A DNA stretch of 64,000 nt from the NCBI GenBank assembly GCA_956465555.1, contig OY101117.1, positions 1,674,001-1,738,000 on the forward strand. Reading direction: 5' to 3'. The notes under the pieces are model-generated. The model made no database searches. It was not told the origin of the DNA and saw only the letters and a program-made list of their open reading frames with translations. The position numbers and the translations under genes are program-made. Below are positions 8,974 to 19,270 of this stretch, one piece after another (within the stretch, counting starts at the first letter, position 1; every line of letters begins with the position of its first letter). Origin of the DNA: Nitzschia sp. pyKryTriq1 (lineage: Eukaryota > Bacillariophyta > Bacillariophyceae > Bacillariales > Bacillariaceae).

Positions 8974-11199
8974 ATGGCGTTAACCAAGGATGCACAGAGG
9001 GTCACAACCGTGAAGCCAAAACGAGCGTCCTCTGAGACCCCGAACGAAAAAGCGGGTTCTTCCAACATAAATAAAACTTCGAGTGTGTTGCCCGGGACTC
9101 ATATCGTCCGAATGAGCGTTGTTGGGCTGGCTGGAATTCTAGTCAACAAAAAGTATACGAGAAACGCGGGGCGAAAGAAAGCGTATCCTCGACCTCCAAG
9201 TAAGATGAGGGCTGTTGTAGCTGTTTCTCGTGGCCAACAGATCAAAGCAACGACTCCCCTCTCGAAGCAACTTTCCAGACCGAACGTTAACGGTTCCACC
9301 GAAAAAGAAAGCACCACCGAGAAGCGGAGTCGACATCTTGCTTTATGGGGCTCAGATGATAACTCATCTTTGGGCTCTTTGGTTGAATTTGAAGTCAGTC
9401 TGGATAAACTTGACATTAGTGATTGCCACCAATCCACATCGCAGTACATTCCGAAGAATTTCGAGCTAATTGCTGCCTTGACAGAAGACACAGAGCACGA
9501 AAGAAAAGTCGCTCTGCCGATCGGTATCGCCAACCTACCGATTAATGGCAACAGTGGTGGAGAAGTACTTGCTTTGGATCTTCCCATTTTGAGTCTGGAC
9601 CAAGCAAAGCCCCTGGGCAAGGACAAGAACGGACTCAAGGGCTTTCAGATGATGTCTATCCATGACAAGTCAGTACGATTGGCCACAGATAACAGAAGGA
9701 ATAATTTCGGGAGACTCTTGGGCCGAAACAATGTTGACAAAATCCAAAAGGTTCCGTCGATTGCGGACAGAAAACTGTTCTCCTCGGTTTACTCGACCGA
9801 TTCAAGCGGTGACGCCATCTTGCGTGTCCAAATGCAAGTGATCGAGAAAGTGGTACATACGAAACGGCTCTCGCCTGAGAAAGCCACTGACAGCCCAAAA
9901 TCTGCTAAGATTAGGCCGCTTGATGTGGGATCAGAATCAGCCGCGACAGCGTGCACCGAATCAATCGGTTCGCTCACAAGCGATGGCTCTCCCTTCGACG
10001 TAATTTTCGAACACAAAAGTCAGAGAACACAGAGCTCTAGGACGGCCACAGATGCCGAAAAGCCGATTAGCTCCTCTGCCTTGGACGTTCGTCGTACGAA
10101 TGATGACGATGCGAATCTACGTCAATCTTTCACGTCAACAACCGAGCCCCCCACAACCTTCAGTATACAGAGTGAGAAGAGGGGGACTCGGAGGGTGGGA
10201 TGCTTTGAGAAATTCAGTATTCGAGGCTGTGGACCTTTATCGTATTATCCCGACGACCTTACCATGGTCACTGGTGAGATTTTCAACCGGGAATTCCGCT
10301 TTCCGATTTGTACATCCCTTAAGGCAACGTTGGATGAGGAAGACACGTTTATATTTGACACCAATGAGACCTTTCAAACGTATTCAGATTTAGAAGAAAA
10401 AACCACTCAACGAACAAGAGCGCTTCCAGATCCCATCAATGATGAAGAGACAAAGCAAATCCAAGATTCAAACGAGGAAATCCAGAGGGTAGCAGGTGTT
10501 GATTCTCTTGAGGAAATCATGAACGGAGGATTTTCTGATGCCGAGAGGCAACCTAAATTTTCCTCAAGAAATTTTGCAACGATGCCAACTGTCCCGCAGT
10601 CGATTAATTCTGTTTCGCAATCTTCAAAGGAGAACCAAGCAAGTAGCAGATTAAAGAGAATTTCTCATAAGAAGACCAACGAAGAGGGGTCAAGAAAGGG
10701 GGACAGGCTTGACCATAGGTCGGTCTCTTTTGTTCCAATATTCCCATGCACCTATCCGTCAAATACAGGCAACTATGGTCGAAGAATGACCTTTGGGGGC
10801 TCAACTCCTATCGACGTCCCAGAAAATCTGGAGATTCCAGAAGTCCCGAACAGCGACGATCTTACAGCCATCACAGGGCAAGACTTCAAGCCCCAGAAGG
10901 TAAATGTGCGAAAGTCAACAAATAGTAGATTTCCTGGCCTAGGAAATCTCTTGATCTTTGGAGGCTTGGGTATGTGCTCAAATATTGATCTTGTTGATGA
11001 TGATGAAGTAAGTGAGGGGATGCGACTGACAACTACTGAGAGCACTATGGTCTCCTCGAGCAGCAATTCCCAGGCTCCATCAGAAGCAACAACATCTGTT
11101 CATGAAAATTATTTTGAAGACTATGACCACTATTCCATCGATAGACCACGATCGCAGCTGTCCGCACCACCAAGCGCAAGAAAAGACATTTTAGTCTAG
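8974..11199 (+). CDS. Large protein of unknown function with possible NT-C2-like N-terminal region
   Basis: Single-exon frame of 741 aa from the ATG at 8974. Residues about 45-210 look like a beta-rich domain: MSVVGLAGILVNKK, MRAVVAVSRG, SRHLALWGSDD, GSLVEFEVSL, and FELIAALTEDTEHERKVAL followed by GIANLPI. This alternation resembles an N-terminal C2-type fold of the kind found in EEIG1/EHBP1-like proteins, but that is inference from pattern only. The rest (about 210-741) is hydrophilic, Ser/Thr/Asp-rich and probably disordered, with two short motif-like repeats: SYYPDDLTMVTGEIF near residue 424 and NSDDLTAITGQDF near 627. I do not recognise a functional family. It converges with the methyltransferase gene at 11656. 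Confidence 0.7.
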   Translation: MALTKDAQRVTTVKPKRASSETPNEKAGSSNINKTSSVLPGTHIVRMSVVGLAGILVNKKYTRNAGRKKAYPRPPSKMRAVVAVSRGQQIKATTPLSKQLSRPNVNGSTEKESTTEKRSRHLALWGSDDNSSLGSLVEFEVSLDKLDISDCHQSTSQYIPKNFELIAALTEDTEHERKVALPIGIANLPINGNSGGEVLALDLPILSLDQAKPLGKDKNGLKGFQMMSIHDKSVRLATDNRRNNFGRLLGRNNVDKIQKVPSIADRKLFSSVYSTDSSGDAILRVQMQVIEKVVHTKRLSPEKATDSPKSAKIRPLDVGSESAATACTESIGSLTSDGSPFDVIFEHKSQRTQSSRTATDAEKPISSSALDVRRTNDDDANLRQSFTSTTEPPTTFSIQSEKRGTRRVGCFEKFSIRGCGPLSYYPDDLTMVTGEIFNREFRFPICTSLKATLDEEDTFIFDTNETFQTYSDLEEKTTQRTRALPDPINDEETKQIQDSNEEIQRVAGVDSLEEIMNGGFSDAERQPKFSSRNFATMPTVPQSINSVSQSSKENQASSRLKRISHKKTNEEGSRKGDRLDHRSVSFVPIFPCTYPSNTGNYGRRMTFGGSTPIDVPENLEIPEVPNSDDLTAITGQDFKPQKVNVRKSTNSRFPGLGNLLIFGGLGMCSNIDLVDDDEVSEGMRLTTTESTMVSSSSNSQAPSEATTSVHENYFEDYDHYSIDRPRSQLSAPPSARKDILV

Positions 11200-11655
11200 G
11201 ATTTTTATTTCTACTACTAGTAATAAAGTAAATTGGCGTGTAATACCGGTCATGTTGTGTATGATATGGGGGGCATGCTCGAGACACAAAGCTCGAGACA
11301 CTCTGGCTAGACTCTAAAGACAACGTTGCTATCTCTCTCTCTCTCTCTCTCTCTCTTCAAACTCTTCACATCAGCGCTTTGGATTTGGCACCCAATAGTT
11401 TCAAACTTTTGTCCACTGCGAGTATTTCAGGTACGTGTGTACAAGTACTGTTTTTCGGTGCTGATAGGCCATGGTCTACTTCAATAGCCACAGCTTTGAC
11501 GGCAACAATCGATGTGCTAGCAGAAATATAGTTTTCCGCTTCTGATGTTGTGACGCAACTTGAAAACAAGTATTTCTCAGCATCATGAGGCGTGTATGCT
11601 ACTTGCACGTGAACCGGGACCGTAGGACATGTCAGTCTTTCTTATTATAGGATGT
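11200..11655. other. Convergent intergenic region with (CT)n microsatellite
   Basis: About 455 bp between convergent 3' ends. It contains a CT microsatellite at 11332-11356. A minus-strand open frame at 11366-11608 shows no family motif. Confidence 0.5.
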
Positions 11656-13151
11656 TTACGTTTTGCTCTCTGCAGCAGTCTTTCCAAAGACCAGCCTTTC
11701 CCAGGCATGGTCCATGGAAACATCAAGTTTGATCGGCTTAAAAGAATCTGGAAGAGGGGTCTCGACTTCTTTCGCTTGGACATCCTTTCCTTCTCCGCAG
11801 TTTCGGTGGCCAATCGTTCGTTTTCCGCGGACTTCTGTCGTTCCAGCGTAGCATCCAGGTTCGGCGAAGAGATGATGATGCTCGGGCAACGACGCTACCA
11901 TGGGATTGATAAACACCTGGGGAAAGAATGCATCGATAAACATTGCTTATCAGTTCGAATGGATCGTGGTTCTATACCGTAGCAAACGACGGCATTGTTA
12001 ACCACTACTTTGACGCTTACCATTACATGTAGCCACAAATGCTGTGCATTGTACGATTTACCATCTGGCATCAACTCAGACCTGCCTTTCTTCGCCATGG
12101 CTTTGGCTTCATTTGTGAGTTGTGCACCTGGTGATCAAATGATGGTAGCGACAACATGGTTAGATCCGATGCTGCCATTTTGATGTCCCGAAGTTCCCAT
12201 ATAATATCTTACTATATTTGAAGCCGTAACTTTCAAATTTACTGATCCACCATTCCGACTCGTGAACTTCTACGTGGTGCCATCCTCCCCAGGTGGAATG
12301 AGTGGCAAAGCTACAATATTGTGGTAGAGAAGTACAATCTGTGTGAGGCACAGGACTTCTTGGAATCCACAATTTCTGAATAACGCCATGCACAGAATCG
12401 TCACTTACATTAAAGCGGCCTTTCGGAAACTAGGCAGGAGATTCTTATGAAAGTTTCTGCCAACGTGCTCCAATACCTCGACTGACCACACTGCATCAAA
12501 TGTCTCGCGAGGCCACCATGGACCACGACTGAAATCATGTTCGGTTACAATATCGGAGGGCAACAAAGATTGCTCGACAGCGTCATGACTTCCCTCAACA
12601 CAGTGCGCTTTCACTCCGTGCAAGTAAAACCAGCTAGTCGAGATTCCACGCCCACATCCGACCTAAGAAAAGGAGAAATAGAAACACGGTGGGTTTTCAA
12701 ATGGCACACCAAAACACTCCTCGCTGTGATAATGATACGCGATACGTCAACGTACGTCCAGAAGAGACTTGACCCCAACATGTTCGACCATCCATTTCCA
12801 CAGATATGGCGACATTCCTTCAGGATCCACGCTTCCAGTCGAGAATCCACCCAAGTGCGGCTTATCGCCTTTTCCGCCATAATACTTACGGTCATAGCCA
12901 GTGTTTGAATCGTCCACTCTGACGGAAGGCAGGGCAACAGCACTTCCTGCAGGTATACCTAGCGGGTCTGCAACGTTAGCTGGGCTGAGGACGGTGGACC
13001 AAGACGTTCCAACCTGAACATTGGAGTATGGTGTCTCTCCTCCGAACACCCAGCCTCCCAACTGGAAGACAAGGATGTTAGAAAGGACCAAGAACAACAA
13101 TGACACACTCGGCAGGGGTCGTCCCTCTCGACGTAACAAAGGAGCAGCCAT
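11656..13151 (-). CDS. Membrane-anchored class I SAM-dependent methyltransferase, five exons
   Basis: Exons on the minus strand read 13151-12756, 12662-12409, 12310-12213, 12127-12021 and 11916-11656. All junctions are GT-AG and phase-consistent, giving 371 aa. Residues about 14-36 are one hydrophobic segment (type II anchor or uncleaved signal). The SAM-binding motif I is created exactly at the first splice junction (SLLD joined to VGCGRG, residues 129-138). It is followed by the acidic CVEGS, the motif FDAVWSVEVLEHVG and, across the third exon, FATHSTWGGWHHVEVHE. The overall pattern is that of an FkbM/Methyltransf-type small-molecule or glycan methyltransferase seen in algae. The substrate is unknown, and a Golgi/ER location is inferred from the anchor. 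Its divergent side faces the retroelement-rich region 13152-14911. Confidence 0.85.
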
Positions 13152-13638
13152 TGTGTTGACTTGGTTGGTGGATGGTGGATTGGCTGATTCAGAAGGCTGG
13201 ATAAGTGATAAGTTACAAGCTCACACAACAACTAAGAAGAGAAAATGCAGGACGACGACTGACTCCTCTCTCGATAATACCAGGTAGCTTTAGTGCAATG
13301 GAAGCAGGTGGATGCTTTCATGTACCGGTATGGCATGGCCGATGATGATTATTCTTCATTTTTCATTCTTCCCGCTGTGATAATTCAGCAGACGGACGTG
13401 TTGATCCCCACCGTGACGTCACAACCCAGCACTGTTGCTCCCTCACGCCAGCCATCCTATTTCCGCCAATCAGAGCATTCAGCCGTTACACGTGCCGGTT
13501 CCCAATGCTCGCACACAAATCATGGAATCATAGCGACATCCCCATAATTTACGTAGCTCACCTTTATCATCGACGACAAGGTGCCCATCAATAGAGCTAC
13601 GTAAAACCGTTCCGCGTACCCCGCCAAACTTCACCACC
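13152..13638. other. Region upstream of the methyltransferase gene
   Basis: About 490 bp between the methyltransferase start and the gag-like pseudogene. It presumably holds the methyltransferase promoter. I see no gene. Confidence 0.4.
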
Positions 13639-14169
13639 ATGATGACCACGTTTCCCTTCCCACACCCTACTCTCACTCCCATCACCGAGAAACCTACCAC
13701 AGCCACTTTTACACTACTTCGTCGTGAAATGTACGCAAACTTGCGCTCGGTCCATTGTCCGCTCGGTGGTGGTGCCCATGGATGGCTAGCCCTTGCCATG
13801 TCGGACGCCGCCTATTTCCAGCTCACTGGCACTGCATTTTTCCCCCCGTGCACCCTGGCCCTCTTCCAGTACCCACCGGCGCCACTAACGCCATCATCAC
13901 CGCCACCAAGAACAGGCTCTACGATGCCAATCTATAACAGTTCGAAACCTACACTAACTTAAAAGCTACCGTCCGCTCCCAAATCCTCGCCGCCATCCCC
14001 GCCACCTTCTACAAGATCCTCGAGGATCCTGATTTTGGTTATGCTGAAGTCGGTGTTGTCGATCTACTCGAACACCTCCAGGATGAATATGCTCAACTCG
14101 ATGTGACTTTTATGGAGCCGCAGTGGTCTTGCACCCGAAGGCAGTATCTCCAGCCAAAAAAGGTATAAA
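13639..14169 (+). pseudogene. Decayed Copia-type retrotransposon gag-like coding region
   Basis: Two overlapping frames together give one gag-like protein. The first frame (from 13639) reads REMYANLRSVHCPLGGGAHGWLAL and then MSDAAYFQLTGTAFFPP. After a homopolymer of C at about 13841-13846, similarity continues in another frame with VHPGPLPVPTGATNAI, an in-frame stop (TAA near 13936), and LKATVRSQILAAIPATFY, then GVVDLLEHLQDEYAQLD. The order (LGGG.HGHLAL, FVPP.NPG, a tRNA-like Gln/Lys helix, LL..LHT.YG) is what I know from gag-like proteins of algal Ty1/Copia elements. One frameshift and one stop mark it as dead. No protease, integrase or reverse transcriptase follows. Confidence 0.6.
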
Positions 14170-14911
14170 TTAAAGGCAGCTACGTACGTAATTTTTTGTC
14201 AATTTAACAAAATATTTCATCCGATGTACAAGATTATATTTCATTTTTCCTCGTCGGTCAATCTATGCGACTAATATGACTTTCTTTCTTCTACCTTCCG
14301 CCCAAATCCATCTTTTATTTGGCAGAGCCACCAATTATGCTACAAGAATCTCTGTCCTTCTGTCCCCACTGCGGCGTGAGGGGTGGTACCAATGTCGGAG
14401 ACACATACATCCTTCCCAGTACGTCAACCCCCACCTCTCGCGCTCAGCGACGACGCACTTTTAGTGCTACTTGTACGGACGGATTCGGGTCCGATGGATC
14501 GGTGTTCGTGATTGTAGCGCATGACTTGAAGATGGGACGAGGTACTTGCGCGTTGATTTACCATGCGAGAAAAGCGCGAGAAATGCACACGCACGAGAAA
14601 AGCATCCGTTAGCACGCGTTAATATTCTTATTTATTTTTTATTAAAATGGAGCCGCAGTGTGAAGTGGTCCTGACGACTCCTCACTCCTGACTCCTGACC
14701 CAAGGCAGTACAGTACCGATATGGATACCGGTACTGTACCAGTCCTGTACAAGTACGGTATGGCAATAGTCTTGACCCAAGGCAGTAGGCAGTATCTCAG
14801 CTACCGGTAGCTGGAGGCACAAACGCGAGAAAAAACAAGGGGTTTGCAAGCCTTGCCATCTGGTGTTCCGTAGACAGCTTGTCTTTCTTTGTTAGTGGAA
14901 GAAAATGAACA
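14170..14911. other. Region between the gag-like pseudogene and the Mpo1-like gene
   Basis: About 740 bp. Near its end a stretch at about 14647-14803 repeats words present at the end of the gag-like remnant (GGAGCCGCAGTG and AAGGCAGTATCTC), separated by a GTAC cluster. I see no gene. Confidence 0.45.
14698..14815. repeat. GTAC/ACCGGT palindromic repeat cluster
   Basis: Includes CAGTACAGTACCG, TACCGGTACTGTACC, GTACAAGTACGG and CTACCGGTAG, directly upstream of the gene at 14912. Confidence 0.65.
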
Positions 14912-15382
14912 ATGACGTTGACCAAAATTGCTCTCCGTCTCAATCAACAGCATCAACATGACTTGAAGTTATACAGATCTGCCCACCAAGATTATAGAAA
15001 CCGATTTCTTCATTGGTTTATGATTCCTGCAGAGTGCTGGTCTTTCTTTCTTCTAGGCATGTGCATTTCACCTGCATACATTTGTTTCTTGATTGGCCTT
15101 GGTCTTGGCGTCCTTTCCGTGGCGATCGCTACCGATGCTGTCATTGGCTGGGCTTGTTTCTTCTTTCACATTTTCGTGGTTGCTACGTGTCAGAGCACCG
15201 CTGAAGCCCTCGGAATGATTAATACAATTGTCCTGGCCTTATCTACCTGGACCATTGCTTGGATTTTTCAAGTTTGCGTCGGTCACTGGATTTGGGAGAA
15301 GAACGAACCAAATATCGCCAATAGGCATTCGGTCTCAGTACTGTCGATTTGTCAGTCAGTTCTAATCGCATGGAGTAGCTGA
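14912..15382 (+). CDS. Mpo1-like (DUF962) membrane protein
   Basis: Single-exon frame of 156 aa. The N-terminal signature YRSAHQDYRNRFLHWFMIP places two His (25 and 34) with family-like spacing, and near the C-terminus FQVCVGHWIWEKNEPNIA matches the family motif QFIGHxxFExxxPA. Three or four hydrophobic segments lie in between. Yeast Mpo1 (YGL010w) is an ER dioxygenase for alpha-oxidation of 2-hydroxy fatty acids from phytosphingosine, and the His residues are thought to bind iron. This protein keeps those His positions but is short, and its C-terminal tail after NEPNIA looks abbreviated. The same family role is inferred, not shown. It converges with the methyltransferase gene at 15450, 67 bp away. 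Confidence 0.75.
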   Translation: MTLTKIALRLNQQHQHDLKLYRSAHQDYRNRFLHWFMIPAECWSFFLLGMCISPAYICFLIGLGLGVLSVAIATDAVIGWACFFFHIFVVATCQSTAEALGMINTIVLALSTWTIAWIFQVCVGHWIWEKNEPNIANRHSVSVLSICQSVLIAWSS

Positions 15383-15449
15383 AGAAAAAAAGCTGAAGAA
15401 TTGTCTAGAAAACTCCTTGATTTCTGCTGTCTCAACCTCTCTAGAGTCC

Positions 15450-16673
15450 CTACTTTATCTCAAACCACCTAGTGTTCTTCTTAGATTCTAGGATCACCTT
15501 GATAGTTTCGAAGCCCCCTTCTCGAATCATCTTCTCGGCGACTGGAATATTGAAACCTAGCGTTCCTAGACCAGCTCCATCGAGAGTTGACAAGCTGCAC
15601 GCCATACAGAGGCATGTAGAGAAAGCAAATTGCGTTGCTGCAGCAACATTGTCAGTAATGTTCTCTCTCATGCTCGCCTTTCCAGCAATGTCACCCAACA
15701 ACCAAACACCACCAGGCTTCAAGGCACTTTTGACCTGCCGGATAAGTTCCGCGGGATTAGGAGCATCATGCAATACATCGAAGGTGGTGATGACGTCGTA
15801 CTCATGCATATGGTTTCCAAGAGGATCATCATTGGCGTCTATGAGGAAAGCATTTTTCAGTTTGGACTTGACCAAATTTGTTGCGCCAATTGAAAGAGCC
15901 TGATGCGAAATCTCAAAGCCGTCAATCTTGGAATTTGGGTAGGCTTTTGCCATGGCCAGTACCAGATTTCCAGCTCCGCATCCCAAATCCGCCACTCTGC
16001 AGCCCTTTTTCATGGCTGCCTCTGCAGCTCCATTGTTGGCAGATGGCAAAATTTTCGGCATAAAAAGGTCCCGAATCTCGATCCTGTGGTGTCGGTCAAT
16101 TCCATTTGCTACTTCAGGTTCATCGTATGGTCTTCCGATCCCGGTGGAAAAAGCCTCTGGCAGCATCGTCTTGGCGCGATTGACCAAAGATGGGACGCAG
16201 GAGATGAGTGAGATGTCGTACTCGGGACTGTCGGGATTGGCCAAAACTTCACCCGTAGCCCACGGAAGTCGATAGTGCAAATCAGCATCGTCGTCGTTTC
16301 CGGTTCCAGGAAGCAGAGTTAGAACTTGCATTGCTGCCTGCTGGGCAAGCCACTCGCGTAGCCATCGTTGGTGATACCCTGTAAGCTCGGCTAGTTCGAT
16401 GGCAGTCACAGACGAGCCAGGTTTTGCACAAGCTTCCCTTAGAGTCGAGTAAAGCTGGAGTCGGTCGCCAATGTAGAGATGAGAGGCTTTCAAGGCACCA
16501 CCAATCCCAGCCCACACGGTGTCGTGGGCGATCGAGAAATCTGTTTCCGGGTCGGCCAGTTTCGTTTTGGATCGGGACAAAATTATTCTTTGGAAAGCAG
16601 CATACAGTGCAGCTCCGCAGAGCGCACTCCCAAGAACCACAGTCGGGCTTGTAGTTGACGACGAAGCCTTCAT
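15450..16673 (-). CDS. Class I methyltransferase with N-terminal winged-helix, Rv2258c-like
   Basis: The frame is open to 16853, but the start chosen is the ATG at 16673. It gives 407 aa beginning MKASSSTTSPTVVLGSALCG with a hydrophobic segment, whereas the longer version adds 60 low-complexity residues encoded by microsatellite-like DNA. Residues about 55-165 fit a dimerisation/winged-helix region (GGALKASHLYIGDRL, ELAELTGYHQRWLREWLAQQAAM). The catalytic domain shows motif I VADLGCGAGNLVLAMAKAYP, DGFEIS, TTFDVLHDAPNP and a glycine loop LKPGGVWLLGDI. This order matches SAM-dependent methyltransferases of the Rv2258c type. The substrate is unknown. The N-terminal hydrophobic segment may anchor or target it. 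Confidence 0.82.
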   Translation of the reverse strand: MKASSSTTSPTVVLGSALCGAALYAAFQRIILSRSKTKLADPETDFSIAHDTVWAGIGGALKASHLYIGDRLQLYSTLREACAKPGSSVTAIELAELTGYHQRWLREWLAQQAAMQVLTLLPGTGNDDDADLHYRLPWATGEVLANPDSPEYDISLISCVPSLVNRAKTMLPEAFSTGIGRPYDEPEVANGIDRHHRIEIRDLFMPKILPSANNGAAEAAMKKGCRVADLGCGAGNLVLAMAKAYPNSKIDGFEISHQALSIGATNLVKSKLKNAFLIDANDDPLGNHMHEYDVITTFDVLHDAPNPAELIRQVKSALKPGGVWLLGDIAGKASMRENITDNVAAATQFAFSTCLCMACSLSTLDGAGLGTLGFNIPVAEKMIREGGFETIKVILESKKNTRWFEIK

Positions 16674-17171
16674 TGTGTCGTCGCTATGGTGAAGGCTGTA
16701 CTGTACCGAGTATTGTATATTGTATTGAACTGGAAATGTCTCCACTCCAAGCATGATGACCGACGACGACGACGACGACGACTCCCTGCTCCCTGGCACC
16801 AAAAGCAGTTCTTGTACTCGTATTAGTCCAAGTACATACAAATAATCTGGCATCTGGAATTAATAAGTACCTACTACTACTACTGTAGTCTAACTGAAGC
16901 CATTCTACGCTGCTTCTCGAGAGAGAGAGAGAGAGAGTAGCATAGCATGGTTGTAAGTAGTGATCCAGCCCTTTGACTTACGAATACTTCTACAATGGGC
17001 GTATGCCGATCTCCACGAAAATGCTACTCTTACAGTTGTGATCGTAGACAATCTTGCTTTAAAAATAAATTCTCGAAGGTTAAAGTGTAAGAAGTACTGC
17101 ATGTACCAAACTATTGGTTTGTACGAGAACAACTTATACCCTACTCCTACCGGTAAACTCGTATCGCGCAT
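16674..17171. other. Intergenic region with (GAC)n and (GA)n microsatellites
   Basis: About 500 bp with a GAC/CGA microsatellite around 16760-16785, a GA microsatellite at 16919-16937 and TACTG/GTAC words near 16690-16720. I see no gene. Confidence 0.45.
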
Positions 17172-18584
17172 TTACACCATACCAGTGTGCATGCGGATGA
17201 CCTCTACTTCATCATCCTCATGATGAGAACTTTTTCTCGGTGAACCCCGCTTCTTCTTGCGAGATTTCTTTACCCTTCGCGATCGAGGAGATGAATCAAA
17301 TTCCTTCTCGTCTTCGATCTGAGCACGGATGCACCGTACCGTAGCTTTCTTGGCCTTCTTCAATTGCAACCGGAAATCTGACCACACACATCTGAGATAG
17401 CCTCGGAATTTTCCACCCTTGGACGCAATGCGTTCCCGATTCTTAACGTAGTATCCGAAAGAGAGAATGGCCATGGCGAGCAGGCCAAAGATGAAGCTAA
17501 GAATGCGCAGGGGGCGTTTGTACACCATATTCCTGTAAGCCAATTTTGCATTGCCACCGCTCGCAACTGTCCTCAATGCAAAGTCCCAGCGTTCCTTCTT
17601 GCCGTAGGGATCAGGGCAGCCATTGGGATACAAGTCCAAATCACAAGTCCAGGAGTTGTTCAACAAAAGTTGCACAGACGAATAGTAGGAGCTATGGTCG
17701 CGGCCCCAGATGCGGTGGCAGCCCACGCTCGCATGTTGTTTGTTGTATGCCTGGAATGAGTCGATCTCTTTCAAAAAGTAATTTCCGTCGCAATTGCTTG
17801 CCTGAAAACTAGCAATAATATACTGACCCTCGGAATTGCATCCCATAGTGCTGACAAGGCTATTTTCATCGCCCGACTGACCTTCCTCTCGCCGACCGTT
17901 CGCTTGATTACCGTTGTCTTCGATAGCCTGGCACACTGCGTTTGAGTTTCCGCTGTAGCCATTGTAATTGTCGTCACCACCATTGTCATAGTAGACAACA
18001 GGATTCATGCCTACAGCCTTGAGAAAGTTATCTGCTCCCCCGTACGTAAAGAATGAATTGATGAAATGTCCTCGGGTGCACCCAAAAAGACCCACATCTC
18101 CCTTTTTTGCACCATACAAGGAGTATGCGGCATTCGCACAGAATTCCTGTGTACGATACTGATACCACTGTTCATCTCCGTCGCGATTGTCGCCGACGAC
18201 TGCATCGTCGTTGTCATCGACTGCACATTCTGACCAACTGCAAATATACATACATACATACATACATACATACATAAAGGTACATTACAAGCACAGAAGA
18301 TCGGTGTGAGAAATATCATAGCATTGTTTTTCAACTTTTGATTGAACATCGGAAATCGCAACACAATTCAATTCAAGTAATGCACCACTGCAATGCACTG
18401 GATACAATTATTGAACTTACACACATCCATGGGGCTTGATCCATAGAGCACTGTATTGATCGAGATTCTCCAAAATATTGGCTGGGTCGATCCAGAACGA
18501 CTCCAATTGTTTTGCGGCGGAATTCGCGGTGGTTTCCGTGGATGCCGCCATTGAAAAGCTCGAAAGCAGCAGGATAGTTCTCAT
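17172..18584 (-). CDS. Secretory-pathway type I membrane protein, divergent partner of the gene at 19271
   Basis: Exon 1 is 18584-18421 and exon 2 is 18237-17172 (split codon Val, GT|T), giving 409 aa. The intron starts GTAAGT, ends TTTGCAG and contains a CATA microsatellite. The protein starts MRTILLLSSFSMAAS (signal peptide). It has a Cys-, Tyr- and Asn-rich luminal region with CVWSECAVDD, QWYQYRTQEFCANAAYSLYG, GCTRGHFINSFFTYGGADNF, ASFQASNCDGNYF and TCDLDLYPNGCPDP. Then follow one membrane span at about residues 290-315 (ILSFIFGLLAMAILSFGYYV) and a very basic cytosolic tail with RRVKKSRKKKRG. The Cys pattern and block order resemble those of the neighbouring protein at 19271, suggesting a shared family. 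Function unknown. Confidence 0.75.
18246..18276. repeat. (CATA)n microsatellite inside an intron
   Basis: About eight CATA units directly upstream of the splice acceptor of exon 2 of the gene at 17172-18584 (minus strand). Confidence 0.85.
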
Positions 18585-19270
18585 CTTCTTTCAATAACGT
18601 AGAGTAGTCTTGAGGGTGAGAGAGATTGTAGGTAAGCAGCTGCTGTGAGCGAGATACTTGTGCTGCACTTGATAGAGTCGTCGTCGTCGTCCGAATCAAT
18701 AATGTACAGGTCCTACCGGTATGTACTGTATGGTATCCGTAGTGGTGATGATGATTGATGAAAACAGAAGCAAGCCGCCCAAACCCCAAACAGACCAAGA
18801 AGAAGATGCACTTATTCGTTCACCCTCCGATCCGACTGCCGCCAAGAGCCCGGCTTGCTCTCGTTTTAAGATATTTAAAGAAGAAGGCATATATAAACCT
18901 TTTGAAATCCTCGCCGCCGGCCTGAACTCATCCGATATTATTCCATCTTCAGCGAGCTTGAAAGTATCCTCAATATACATTTTGTATAACCTTTGACAAA
19001 ATGATTATTTAGAGAGAAATAAGCGCGCAAACTGGTCGCACCGATACCCTATGGCACCTGCCGGCACCAAGCACTGCCTCCATTTCAATTCTCTAAACAC
19101 AAGATAGAGCGCGAGGAGACGTACGGTACCGTACGTGTACCGGTACAGAATTCGAACGATACTCTCTCTAGTAAAGAGCACAAAGATAACAAAAGAGGAT
19201 GGAGACGATGATGAATACTCGTACCGGTACCAGTACTCGTACCTGTTGCACAAAGCCAACAAAATCCAAG
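18585..19270. other. Shared upstream region of a divergent gene pair
   Basis: About 690 bp between the starts of the two divergent membrane-protein genes (18584 minus, 19271 plus). It contains GTAC/CCGGTAC clusters near 18713-18730 and 19118-19250 and is probably a bidirectional promoter region. No separate gene is supported. Confidence 0.5.

Noticed and set aside
8853-9035. Poly-Asn frame before the gene at 8974
   Set aside because: Product of the AAC microsatellite; overlaps the start of the real gene in another frame.
16674-16853. N-terminal extension of the Rv2258c-like methyltransferase
   Set aside because: Encoded by microsatellite-like and TACTG-rich DNA; the ATG at 16673 starts a sensible hydrophobic N-terminus.
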